NCBI RefSeq assembly: GCF_037652055.1
Contig: NZ_JBBKAH010000006.1
Location: 95,158-159,157 of the forward strand
DNA length: 64,000 bases
Source: Pelagibius sp037652055
Lineage (GTDB): Bacteria; Pseudomonadota; Alphaproteobacteria; Kiloniellales; Kiloniellaceae
Direction of reading: 5' to 3'
How positions within the stretch are numbered: position 1 is the first letter of the stretch; each line of letters starts with the position of its first letter. The notes beneath the pieces are model-generated. The model saw only the letters and a list, made by a program, of their open reading frames with translations, did no database searches and had not been told where the DNA came from. Shown here in pieces: positions 50,885 to 60,008 of the stretch. The translations under genes and the position numbers were made by a program.

Positions 50885-52015
50885 TTAGCTTTCCTGCGCG
50901 GCCGCACGCCGCCCCGCCCTGGCGACACGCAGGTAGAGGCGCTCGATCGGCCCCTTCATCATGAAGGCCAGGGCGCCGGAGAACAGGATCACCAGACCCT
51001 GGATGGTGACGACCATCTCGCGGGTCACCTTGGGTTCCTCGAAGGCGAGTTCCGCGCCACCCTGATAGAGCAGGCCGAACAGCAGGCTGGCCAGCACGAT
51101 GCCGACGGGATGGTTGCGGCCCATCAGCGCGACGGCAATGCCGGTGAAGCCGTAGCCGGCGGTGAAGTTCAGCAGCAGGCGGTGGTGCACGCCCATCACC
51201 TCGTTGATGCCGACAAAGCCGGCAAGCGCGCCGGAGACGCACATCGCCAGCATGGTCACCTTGCGCGGGTCGATGCCCGCGTAGACCGCCGCCGTCTCGT
51301 TGGCGCCGACCGTGCGGATCGCGTAGCCCCAGCGGGTGTGCCAAATGAAGGCCCAGACCACGACGCAGCAGGCGGCCGCCCAGATCACCGAGAGATTCAG
51401 CGGCGAGGCGCCGACCTGGAAGCCGAACCAGCCGAGCACCTCGTGCATGAAAGGCATCTGCCCACTCTGCGCGAACTCGCGGCTTTCCGGCGACATCGAG
51501 CCCGGCTGGATCAGCACGTTCACCATCAGATAGACCATCAGCGCGGCGGCGATGAAGTTGAACATGATGGTGGTGATGACGATGTGGCTGCCGCGGTAGG
51601 CCTGCAGGTGGGCCGGGATCGCCGCCCAGGCGGCGCCGAAGGCGGCGGCCAGCAGCAGCGCCAGCGGGAACAGCACGAAGAACGGCAGGTAGGGGTCCAG
51701 CGCCAGGATGCCGAGGCCGACGCCGAGGCCACCGATGTAGGCCTGCCCCTCACCGCCGATGTTGAACAGGCCGGCATGGAAGGCGACCGCTACGGCAAGG
51801 CCGGTGAAGACGAAGTTGGTGGTGTAGTAGAGCGTGTAGCCGATGGCGACGTCGTAGCCGAAGGCACCGTAGAGAATGACCTCGACGGCGAACACGGGAT
51901 CGACGTCGATGAACCAGAGGATGACGCCCGAGACCAGGAAGGCGAGCGCGATGTTCACCAGCGGGATCAGCGCCACGTCGACCCAGCGGGGAATGGTTCC
52001 GGCCGGCGCGCTCAT
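50885..52015 (-). CDS. Nucleoside ABC transporter permease (NupP-like)
   Basis: Second permease of the nucleoside importer (376 residues). Family blocks: YYTTNFVFTGLAVAVAFHAG, FNIGGEGQAYIGGLG, FIWHTRWGYAIRTVGANETA and GYGFTGIAVALMGRNHPVG. Its start overlaps the ATPase gene stop by 4 bases (ATGA). Confidence 0.92.
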   Translation of the reverse strand: MSAPAGTIPRWVDVALIPLVNIALAFLVSGVILWFIDVDPVFAVEVILYGAFGYDVAIGYTLYYTTNFVFTGLAVAVAFHAGLFNIGGEGQAYIGGLGVGLGILALDPYLPFFVLFPLALLLAAAFGAAWAAIPAHLQAYRGSHIVITTIMFNFIAAALMVYLMVNVLIQPGSMSPESREFAQSGQMPFMHEVLGWFGFQVGASPLNLSVIWAAACCVVVWAFIWHTRWGYAIRTVGANETAAVYAGIDPRKVTMLAMCVSGALAGFVGINEVMGVHHRLLLNFTAGYGFTGIAVALMGRNHPVGIVLASLLFGLLYQGGAELAFEEPKVTREMVVTIQGLVILFSGALAFMMKGPIERLYLRVARAGRRAAAQES

Positions 52016-53661
52016 TCCGCCTCCACCTTGATGGCGCCGGGCAGCCCCGGGCTGCTGTGGCGTGCCTCCTCCTCCGTCGCCGCATTGGCCATCATCAGCC
52101 CGAGCAGGCGCTCGGTGGCCTCGGCCGCCGGCACCTCGCCGACGATGCGGCCCTCGAACATCACCAGGATGCGGTCGGCCAGAGACATGATCTCGTCGAG
52201 CTCGACGGAAACCAGCAGCACGGCGCTGCCCGCATCGCGCATGGCGATGAGGTTCTTGTGGATGAACTCGATCGCGCCGATGTCGACGCCGCGCGTCGGC
52301 TGGCCGACCAGCAGCAGGCGCGGCGCGCGCGACAGCTCGCGCGCCAGGATCAGCTTCTGCTGGTTACCGCCTGAGAAGTTGGCGGTCTTCAGTCCGGGCG
52401 CCTGCGGGCGGACGTCGAAGTCCCGCATCTTGTTGGCGCAGTCCTCGCGGATTGCCTCGCCCCTCATGAAGAGGCCCGCGTTGTATCCGGGATCGTCCTG
52501 GTAGCCGAGGATCGCCGACTCCTCGGCGGCGAAGCTCCGCACCAGGCCCATGCGCAGGCGGTCCTCCGGCACATGGGCGGCGCGCAGACTGCGCATCGCC
52601 GCCGGATCGAGCGGCTGGTCGGCAGAAAAGCGTCGGCCCAGCAGGTCGAAGCTCCCAGAGGTGACGGGGCGGATGCCGGACAGTAGCTCCAGGAGCTCGC
52701 TCTGGCCGTTGCCGGAAACCCCGGCGATGCCGACAATCTCCCCTGCGCGGACGGCAAAACTCACGTGGTTCACCCGCGCCACGCCGTCCTTGTCGACGAA
52801 GCTGAGATCCTCGACGGCGAGCACGGTATCGCCCACTTTGGGCGCCTGCTTGTCGACTGACAGCAGGACCTTGCGGCCCACCATCAGCTCGGCCAGTTCC
52901 TCCTTGTCGGTTTGCGCCGTCACCCGGTCGGCCACCATCTCGCCGCCACGCATCACCGAGACGCGGTCCGTGATCGCCATGATCTCGCGCAGCTTGTGGG
53001 TGATGAGGATCACCGTCACGCCCTGGCGGCGCAGGGAATCCAGGATGCGGAACAGCTGGTCGGTTTCCTGCGGCGTCAGCACGCCGGTCGGCTCGTCGAG
53101 GATGAGGATCTCGGCGCCGCGGTACAGCGCCTTCAAGATCTCCACGCGCTGCTGCTGGCCGACCGGCAGTTCGCCGGCCAGGGCATCGGGATCGACATCC
53201 AGGTTGTAGTCGCGCTCCAGGCGCTGCAGCTCGGCGCGCGCCTTCTCGATGCTGGCGGTCAGGATGGCGCCGGACTCCGCGCCCAGCATGATGTTCTCCA
53301 CCACGCTCATGGTGTCGACCAGCATAAAGTGCTGGTGGACCATGCCGATGCCGGCATCGATGGCGTCGCGCGAGGAGCGGATCGACCTCGGCTTGCCGCC
53401 GATGAGGATCTCTCCGCGGTCGGCCTCGTAGAAGCCGTAAAGGATGCTCATCAGGGTCGACTTGCCGGCCCCGTTTTCGCCGATGATGCCGTGAATGGTG
53501 CCACGGCCGACCGTCAGGCAGACGTCGCGGTTGGCCTGCACGGCGCCGAAGGCCTTGTCGATGTGGCGCAATTCGATGGCGGGAGGCGCCTCCGGCGAGG
53601 CGCTCTTCGACGCCCTCGCCGACTGGGCTGGCCCGGCGGAAGGATGCATGCTGTCAGCCAC
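52012..53661 (-). CDS. Nucleoside ABC transporter ATP-binding protein (NupO-like)
   Basis: ATPase with two fused nucleotide-binding domains (549 residues), as in sugar and nucleoside importers. The first domain has Walker A GENGAGKST at 61-69, signature LPVGQQQRVEILKALYRGAE and Walker B LILDEPTG. The second has a degenerate Walker A (GVSGNGQSELLELL), signature NFSGGNQQKLILARELSRAP and VGQPTRGVDIGA. GTG start 53661. It follows the BMP gene with a hairpin in the gap. Confidence 0.94.
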   Translation of the reverse strand: MADSMHPSAGPAQSARASKSASPEAPPAIELRHIDKAFGAVQANRDVCLTVGRGTIHGIIGENGAGKSTLMSILYGFYEADRGEILIGGKPRSIRSSRDAIDAGIGMVHQHFMLVDTMSVVENIMLGAESGAILTASIEKARAELQRLERDYNLDVDPDALAGELPVGQQQRVEILKALYRGAEILILDEPTGVLTPQETDQLFRILDSLRRQGVTVILITHKLREIMAITDRVSVMRGGEMVADRVTAQTDKEELAELMVGRKVLLSVDKQAPKVGDTVLAVEDLSFVDKDGVARVNHVSFAVRAGEIVGIAGVSGNGQSELLELLSGIRPVTSGSFDLLGRRFSADQPLDPAAMRSLRAAHVPEDRLRMGLVRSFAAEESAILGYQDDPGYNAGLFMRGEAIREDCANKMRDFDVRPQAPGLKTANFSGGNQQKLILARELSRAPRLLLVGQPTRGVDIGAIEFIHKNLIAMRDAGSAVLLVSVELDEIMSLADRILVMFEGRIVGEVPAAEATERLLGLMMANAATEEEARHSSPGLPGAIKVEAE

Positions 53662-53684
53662 GGAGTACCCCGCAAACGGCCGCC

Positions 53685-53710
53685 GGGCCCCGCGATAAAT
53701 CGCGGGACCC
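53685..53710 (-). other. Intercistronic hairpin between BMP and ATPase genes
   Basis: Stem CCCGCGA/TCGCGGG with loop TAAA, extended by GGG/CCC after one mismatch. It lies in the 60-base gap after the binding-protein gene. Such hairpins commonly keep the binding-protein mRNA more abundant than the rest of the operon. Confidence 0.6.
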
Positions 53711-53721
53711 GGGCAGACCGT

Positions 53722-54717
53722 CTAGTAGGTGCAGCTGTTGTCGTCGGTGTAGTCGTGAACCGTCAGCTTGCCGGCAACGATGTCGGAAGCCGCCTGCTCG
53801 ACCTTCGCCTTCATCTCGTCGGTGATCAGGTCCTTGTTGTACTCGTCGAGCGCCCAGCCGACGCCGTCCTCGGCAAGCCCCAGCACCTGGATGCCGGAGC
53901 TCCAGTTGCCGTCGTTGGCGTCCTTGAAGGCCTTGTAGGCCGCCACGTCGACCCGCTTCAGCATCGAGGTCAGCATGGTGCCCGGATGCAGGTAGTTCTG
54001 GTTAGAGTCGACACCGATGGCGAATTCGCCGCTGTCCTCGGCGGTCTGGTAGACGCCGACGCCGGTGCCGCCGGCCGCCGCGTAGATCACGTCGACGCCG
54101 CGGTCGAACTGACTCTTGGCGAGCTCGGACCCGCGGGTCGGGTCGTTCCACGCCGAGGGGGTGGTGCCAGTCATGTTCTGCACCACCTCGGTCTCGCCGC
54201 TGACATGCTTGGCACCCTGCTCGTAACCGCAGGCGAACTTGCGGATCAGCGGAATGTCCATGCCGCCGATGAAGCCGACCTTGCCGCTGCCGGACTTCAT
54301 GGCGGCGATCATGCCGACCAGGAAGGATCCCTCGTGCTCCTTGAACACGATGGAACGCACGTTCGGCAGGTCGACCACCGCGTCGATGATGGCGAATCGG
54401 GTATCGGGGAATTCCTTGGCCACCTTTTCCATCGCCGGCGCCTGGGCGAATCCGACGCCGATCACCGGGTCGGCGCCGCGCTGCGCCATGCGCCGCAGGG
54501 CCTGCTCGCGCTGGGTTTCGTTGGTGACCTCGAATTCACGGTATTCGATGCCGGTTTCCTTCTTGAACTGCTCGACCCCGTTGTAGACGCCCTCGTTGAA
54601 GGACTTGTCGAACTTGCCGCCCATGTCGAAGACGACAGCCGGGTTGATCTCCGCAGCGGACGCCAAGGAAGTGGAAACCAGCAGGGCCGCTGCCGCGGCC
54701 ACGACTTTGCGTAACAT
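53722..54717 (-). CDS. BMP-family nucleoside-binding protein
   Basis: Basic membrane protein (BMP/PnrA) family substrate-binding protein, 331 residues, with a signal peptide (VVAAAAALLVSTSLASAAE). The typical start is VVFDMGGKFDKSFNEGVYNG, then VIGVGFAQAPAMEKVAKEFP, GSFLVGMIAAMKS and FIGGMDIPLIRKFACGYEQG, with VDVIYAAAGGTGVGVYQTAE. Family members bind purine and other nucleosides in the periplasm. First gene of the uptake and salvage operon; the region upstream has an orphan terminator at 54899-54932. Confidence 0.93.
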   Translation of the reverse strand: MLRKVVAAAAALLVSTSLASAAEINPAVVFDMGGKFDKSFNEGVYNGVEQFKKETGIEYREFEVTNETQREQALRRMAQRGADPVIGVGFAQAPAMEKVAKEFPDTRFAIIDAVVDLPNVRSIVFKEHEGSFLVGMIAAMKSGSGKVGFIGGMDIPLIRKFACGYEQGAKHVSGETEVVQNMTGTTPSAWNDPTRGSELAKSQFDRGVDVIYAAAGGTGVGVYQTAEDSGEFAIGVDSNQNYLHPGTMLTSMLKRVDVAAYKAFKDANDGNWSSGIQVLGLAEDGVGWALDEYNKDLITDEMKAKVEQAASDIVAGKLTVHDYTDDNSCTY

Positions 54718-55472
54718 GAAGATGCCTCGCCTGAGTTCTTGTTGTTCGCTTCATTTCGCGGCGCGCGCGGGCCACCCCTGGCGGGGTTGCAACCGCCGCG
54801 CACAAGAATCTACGCTAGCATGATCGCCCGGAAGCGCCAGTTGAAAGTGCCCGCCGCCTTGCGGCACTGCAACAAGCAATCCCCCGCGGAAGTTGACCAA
54901 AAAAAGAAGACCGGGCCGCAAGCGGGCCCGGTGAGTTCGGCTAGGGATCTAGTAACCACTTGAAGCGGGCCCTGCCGCGAGGCAGGGGGCGGTCCCGGCC
55001 GAAGCTGGTTCCGCCATTCCGGGCGGGGCGGCCCGGCCACGTTCCGGCGCTAGGGGGCTGAAACCGGAGCCATGAAACCCTCAAGCATCGCCATCGCCCC
55101 GCAGCGGCCCGAAGACCATCGGCCTGGAGCGGCCGGAAGAACCTGCCGACGACCGCGACACCCGCAACGGTAGTGCGCGAATGTTAGAGGGATTTGTCCA
55201 CACGATGACAATCCTGTCACAGCGCGCTGGCGCCAGTGCCCGCTCCGGCTCCCGCAGTGCAACCATTGCCGCCGTCGCCGGCTACTCCATAGCACTCTGA
55301 AATTTATACGGAATGTCACAAATAAATCAGTTCGTTTTCACGCAAACGGGCCAATATGCGGAAGAACGAAAACGCGGCGGAACGCGCCGCCTAAGGCATC
55401 CGCAGGGGAAGGGGGAAGTTTCGGTCGATGAGCAAGTCCTCATAGGACAATAGAACAGGAAAGGCAGATCTG
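54718..55472. other. Long intergenic stretch with a probable minus-strand structured RNA
   Basis: No convincing protein-coding gene in 755 bases. On the minus strand it holds hairpins at 55019-55036 and 54970-54987 and a terminator at 54899-54932. The right part (55300-55380) is AT-rich, with TATAAA-like sequence on the minus strand. It must also contain the promoters of the nucleoside operon and of the 55473 gene. Confidence 0.5.
54899..54932 (-). terminator. Orphan intrinsic terminator on the minus strand
   Basis: Minus-strand stem ACCGGGCC/GGCCCGGT with a 7-base loop, followed by CTTC and seven T residues. This is a good Rho-independent terminator, but no minus-strand gene ends upstream of it. 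It marks the 3' end of an unannotated RNA or an attenuator in the leader of the BMP operon, whose start codon is 182 bases downstream. Confidence 0.75.
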
Positions 55473-55709
55473 ATGATCGAGCAGCGCAGCGTCCTGAAAC
55501 GGCTGAACGAGCAACCCGTTACCGAAACCGCCAGCTGGGTCCTCGGCGAACCCAGCATGCAGGAGATGCTGATCGATCCGGTGATTCACGCGGTGCTGCG
55601 CCGCGACGGCCTCACCCTCAACGACCTGATTCAGGCTGTCACCCAAGCGCGCGGCCGCCTCGCCGCCGGCATTGCGGCCAGGCAGATTCACGCCAGCGAC
55701 GCCGCCTGA
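55473..55709 (+). CDS. Small conserved-looking protein of unknown function
   Basis: Predicted 78-residue soluble protein. AGGAAAGG lies 9 bases before the ATG, and the composition is typical of a real protein: helical, with PSMQEMLIDPVIHAVLRRDG and LTLNDLIQAVTQARGRLAAG. It lies between the nucleoside operon and the sugar kinase, on the kinase strand, about 100 bases before it. Not recognised; the short helical form would suit a regulator or adaptor, which is a guess. Confidence 0.65.
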   Translation: MIEQRSVLKRLNEQPVTETASWVLGEPSMQEMLIDPVIHAVLRRDGLTLNDLIQAVTQARGRLAAGIAARQIHASDAA

Positions 55710-55813
55710 CCCGACCGTGCCGCCCGCTCTTGCGCAGCCTTGAAGCAACCGCTATTGCCTGAGGCATCCGGCAGCAGAAGCATGCCGCGAAGAACAGGAA
55801 GCGGGGGCGGGGC

Positions 55814-56725
55814 ATGTTGAGGATCGCGAGCATCGGCGAGTGCATGATCGAGCTGTCGGAGACGGCCGACAGCAGCGGGCAGATGCGGCGCACCTTCGGC
55901 GGCGACACCCTCAATACGGCGGTCTATCTGGCGCGCTCCCTGGGCGAAACGCCCGCCTCGGTGCACTACGTCACCGCCCTGGGCGATGATCCCTTCAGTG
56001 CGGAAATGCTGGCCGCCTGGCAGCGCGAGGGAATCGACACCGCCCTGGTGTTCCGCCTGCCCGGCCGCCTGCCGGGGCTCTACATCATCCGCACCGACAC
56101 GGCCGGCGAGCGCAGCTTTCATTATTGGCGCAGCGCGGCGGCGGCGCGCGAGCTGCTGCGCGCCGAGCAGGCGGAAAGCCTGGCGTCGGCCCTCGGCGGC
56201 TTCGACCTCGTCTATCTCTCCGGCATCACCCTGGGCATCCTTGACGGCGAGAGCCGGCAGCGCCTCTTCGCCCTGCTGGAGGCGCTGAAGCACGCCGGCT
56301 GCCGCATCGCCTTCGACACCAATCACCGCCCGCGCCTGTGGCAGAGCCGCGCCGAAGCACAGGAAGCGGTGAACCGCGTGCTGGGTCTTGCGGCCGTCGC
56401 CCTGCCGACCTTCGACGATGAGACAGCGCTGTTCGACGACCCGGACCCGGAGGCCACTGCCCGGCGCCTCCACGGCCTGGGCGTCGAGGAGGTGGTGGTG
56501 AAGTGCGGGGCCGCGGCCTGCCTCGTCAGCCTGCACGGCCAGCAGGCGTGGGTCGCCGCTGAGACCGTCGCCCGGCCGGTTGACACCACCGCCGCCGGCG
56601 ATTCCTTCAATGCCGCCTATCTGGCCGCCCGCCTGGGCAGCGCGGACCCGCAGGCCGCCGCTGCGGCCGGTCACCGCCTCGCCGCCCGCGTCATTGCCCA
56701 CAAGGGCGCCATCATCCCGGCCTGA
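55814..56725 (+). CDS. PfkB-family sugar kinase, 2-dehydro-3-deoxygluconokinase-like
   Basis: Ribokinase-fold kinase of 303 residues. The N-terminal substrate signature is GECMIELSE and FGGDTLNTAVYLARSLG, as in KDG kinases, and the C-terminal PfkB signature DTTAAGDSFNAAYLAAR holds the catalytic Asp and the GAGD-type anion hole. YWRSAAAARELL and FDTNHRPRLW are typical of KdgK. It probably phosphorylates 2-keto-3-deoxygluconate in uronate or Entner-Doudoroff-type catabolism; no aldolase gene is adjacent, so the sugar is likely but not certain. Confidence 0.88.
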   Translation: MLRIASIGECMIELSETADSSGQMRRTFGGDTLNTAVYLARSLGETPASVHYVTALGDDPFSAEMLAAWQREGIDTALVFRLPGRLPGLYIIRTDTAGERSFHYWRSAAAARELLRAEQAESLASALGGFDLVYLSGITLGILDGESRQRLFALLEALKHAGCRIAFDTNHRPRLWQSRAEAQEAVNRVLGLAAVALPTFDDETALFDDPDPEATARRLHGLGVEEVVVKCGAAACLVSLHGQQAWVAAETVARPVDTTAAGDSFNAAYLAARLGSADPQAAAAAGHRLAARVIAHKGAIIPA

Positions 56726-56736
56726 CCTCCCAAGGG

Positions 56737-56754
56737 GCGCCAAAAATTTGGCGC
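56737..56754 (+). terminator. Short hairpin after the sugar kinase
   Basis: Perfect 8-bp dyad GCGCCAAA/TTTGGCGC with a 2-base loop, 11 bases after the kinase stop. No following T-tract; weak terminator or chance. Confidence 0.35.
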
Positions 56755-56809
56755 GCTGACGGCGCCCGGCTACACTGTGGCCAACGAAGACTGCACTTGG
56801 GGAGGAACG

Positions 56810-57325
56810 ATGACCCGGGATTCCGTCTTGCGGGCGGCCCTTCGGGGCTGGCTGGCGGGCTGCGTGATCGGGCTCGCCGCCGCCCCCGCCCTGGCCGACA
56901 CCCAACCGATCGAGGGTCACGAGAACTGGAAGCTGGGCATGACCCTGGCCGAGGCCGAGGCCGCCGAGCCGCGCGCGGAGCGCCGCGACTGCGCCGGCGC
57001 GACCTGTCTGCTGTACGCCGACGAGCGCTTCCCCACCACCGAGGTCGACGTCTCCGCCCGTTTCGATGCCGCCGAAATGCTGGACGTCATCGTCGTCATC
57101 ATGAAGCCGCAGCCCGGCGGCAACCGCTGCAAGCGGATCTCCGCCCAGCTCGCCGCCTTTTATACCGCCGCCCATGGCGAAACCATGCCGATCAGCGCCG
57201 AGGCCTGGGTGTGGACCACCCCCGAGGCTTCCCTGACTCTGCTCAACCACTGCGACAGCGACCCCCAAGGCGTCATCAACATCCTCTTCGAAGACCTCGG
57301 CAAGCCCGGTGGCGTCGCGCAGTAG
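56810..57325 (+). CDS. Secreted protein of unknown function
   Basis: Exported 171-residue protein with a signal peptide (GWLAGCVIGLAAAPALADTQ) and GGGGAGG just before the ATG. The mature part opens IEGHENWKLGMTLAEAEAAE, similar to small periplasmic proteins whose domain starts with WKLGMT-type segments, and holds four cysteines (RRDCAGATCLLY, GGNRCKRI, LNHCDSD) that could form two disulfides. Otherwise unrecognised. It stands alone between the kinase and groES. Confidence 0.72.
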   Translation: MTRDSVLRAALRGWLAGCVIGLAAAPALADTQPIEGHENWKLGMTLAEAEAAEPRAERRDCAGATCLLYADERFPTTEVDVSARFDAAEMLDVIVVIMKPQPGGNRCKRISAQLAAFYTAAHGETMPISAEAWVWTTPEASLTLLNHCDSDPQGVINILFEDLGKPGGVAQ

Positions 57326-57406
57326 CGCAAAAAATCTTTTTTATCAGAGAATTGGCTCATCCCTGCGGGCGCCGCCGGGGCGCGCAAAAACTTCCGCACG
57401 ATTCCC

Positions 57407-57436
57407 CTTGAAAGCCTCTCGGGAAGGGCCTAAATC
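57407..57436 (+). promoter_or_regulatory. groESL promoter
   Basis: TTGAAA at 57408-57413, 17 bases, TAAATC at 57431-57436, just upstream of the CIRCE element. The CTTGAAA start also resembles the -35 of RpoH (heat-shock) promoters. Confidence 0.55.
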
Positions 57437-57445
57437 GGGCGGGAA

Positions 57446-57472
57446 TTAGCACTCGCCAACAGGGAGTGCTAA
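57446..57472. promoter_or_regulatory. CIRCE element (HrcA operator)
   Basis: Perfect TTAGCACTC-N9-GAGTGCTAA, the binding site of the heat-shock repressor HrcA, 35 bases before the groES start. hrcA itself is not in the window. Confidence 0.97.
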
Positions 57473-57507
57473 CACTTCGAGGCACAGATCAACCCAGGGG
57501 AAATCCC

Positions 57508-57831
57508 ATGAAATTCAGACCTTTGCATGACCGCGTCGCGATCCGCCGGATCGAGGAAGAAGAAAAGACCGCCGGCGGCATCATCATCCCCGACACCGCC
57601 AAGGAAAAGCCGAGCCAGGGCGAAGTCATCGCTGTAGGCCCCGGCGCCCGCAACGAGAAGGGCGAAGTGGTCGCCCTGGACGTGAAGGTGGGCGACACCG
57701 TGCTGTTCGGCAAGTGGTCGGGCACCGAGGTGAAGATCGACGGGCAGGACCTGTTGATCATGAAGGAATCCGACATCATGGGCGTGATCGACGGCGCCAA
57801 GGGTGCAAAGTCCGCCAAGAAGGCGGCCTGA
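57508..57831 (+). CDS. groES: Co-chaperonin GroES
   Basis: Heptameric lid of the GroEL chaperonin (107 residues). Family blocks: MKFRPLHDRVAIRRIEEEEK, the mobile-loop region TAGGIIIPDTAKEKP, GEVIAVGPG and KVGDTVLFGKWSGTEVK. A Lys/Ala-rich C-terminal tail (GAKGAKSAKKAA) extends beyond the usual end. AGGGGA lies upstream. It is controlled by CIRCE and is followed by groEL after 33 bases. Confidence 0.98.
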   Translation: MKFRPLHDRVAIRRIEEEEKTAGGIIIPDTAKEKPSQGEVIAVGPGARNEKGEVVALDVKVGDTVLFGKWSGTEVKIDGQDLLIMKESDIMGVIDGAKGAKSAKKAA

Positions 57832-57864
57832 CCCGCTTAGGCGCCCTATAAGGAGTAGGCTACA

Positions 57865-59508
<1,644 letters not shown>

Positions 59509-60008
59509 GCGTCCGACCCAGCCAAGCTCCACGTGCAGTCTCGAAGGGGCCGGTTTCGACCGGCCCCTTTTTCTATTGGCATCATCGCTTGCCGCCGGCA
59601 TGGCGCCGACGGACGTTCTGCTTTGGCGGCGTAATCGCGGCGGAGAGGCCTTCTTCACAAAATGAGACGTCGTCTAGACCATTCAAAAAGAAATTTCCGT
59701 CCAGTCATGCAGTCGTAACGCAGATCAGCCCAAATCCTCGACACATCGTTTGATTGGGGCGGGTGCCACACCGGTCGGGCTGGTTTGGCACCGTGGGCTT
59801 TCTGCATCGCACAGCATAACCGCAGATCCGATTGTCGGCGCGCATGCCTGCTGTCGCCTCCGAGCGCCGCGGCGGGCACGCTAAAGATGCAACGAGCCAT
59901 CCCCAACGCTGCGACAACATGAGATCGGCTGCGTACGAAATGCGGCCGTTGCCGTTCACGACCGCTGCGCTCGCAACAAGCGCATTCTAACCTTGGGGAG
60001 TCAATTAG
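59509..60008. other. Intergenic stretch after groEL
   Basis: Holds the groEL terminator at its start. In the remaining 430 bases I see no gene or motif beyond the ribosome-binding site GGGGAG at 59995-60000 for the RTX-type gene. Its base composition is more mixed than the flanking genes. Confidence 0.55.
59544..59574 (+). terminator. Intrinsic terminator of groESL
   Basis: Perfect 11-bp stem AAGGGGCCGGT/ACCGGCCCCTT with a TTCG tetraloop, followed by TTTCT. Confidence 0.93.

Noticed and set aside
50408..54714. Very long plus-strand frames opposite the ABC transporter genes
   Set aside because: The permeases, ATPase and BMP protein on the minus strand have clear family motifs; the plus-strand translations are low-complexity Asp/Gly/His-rich.
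54899..55320. RNase P RNA, tmRNA, SRP RNA or a known riboswitch upstream of the BMP operon
   Set aside because: I looked for the conserved RNase P core, a tRNA-like tmRNA end, the SRP loop sequence and common riboswitch cores and saw none. Only the structured transcript and terminator are supported.
59655..59906. Small minus-strand frames between groEL and the RTX-type gene
   Set aside because: No ribosome-binding site or recognisable protein features; composition looks non-coding.
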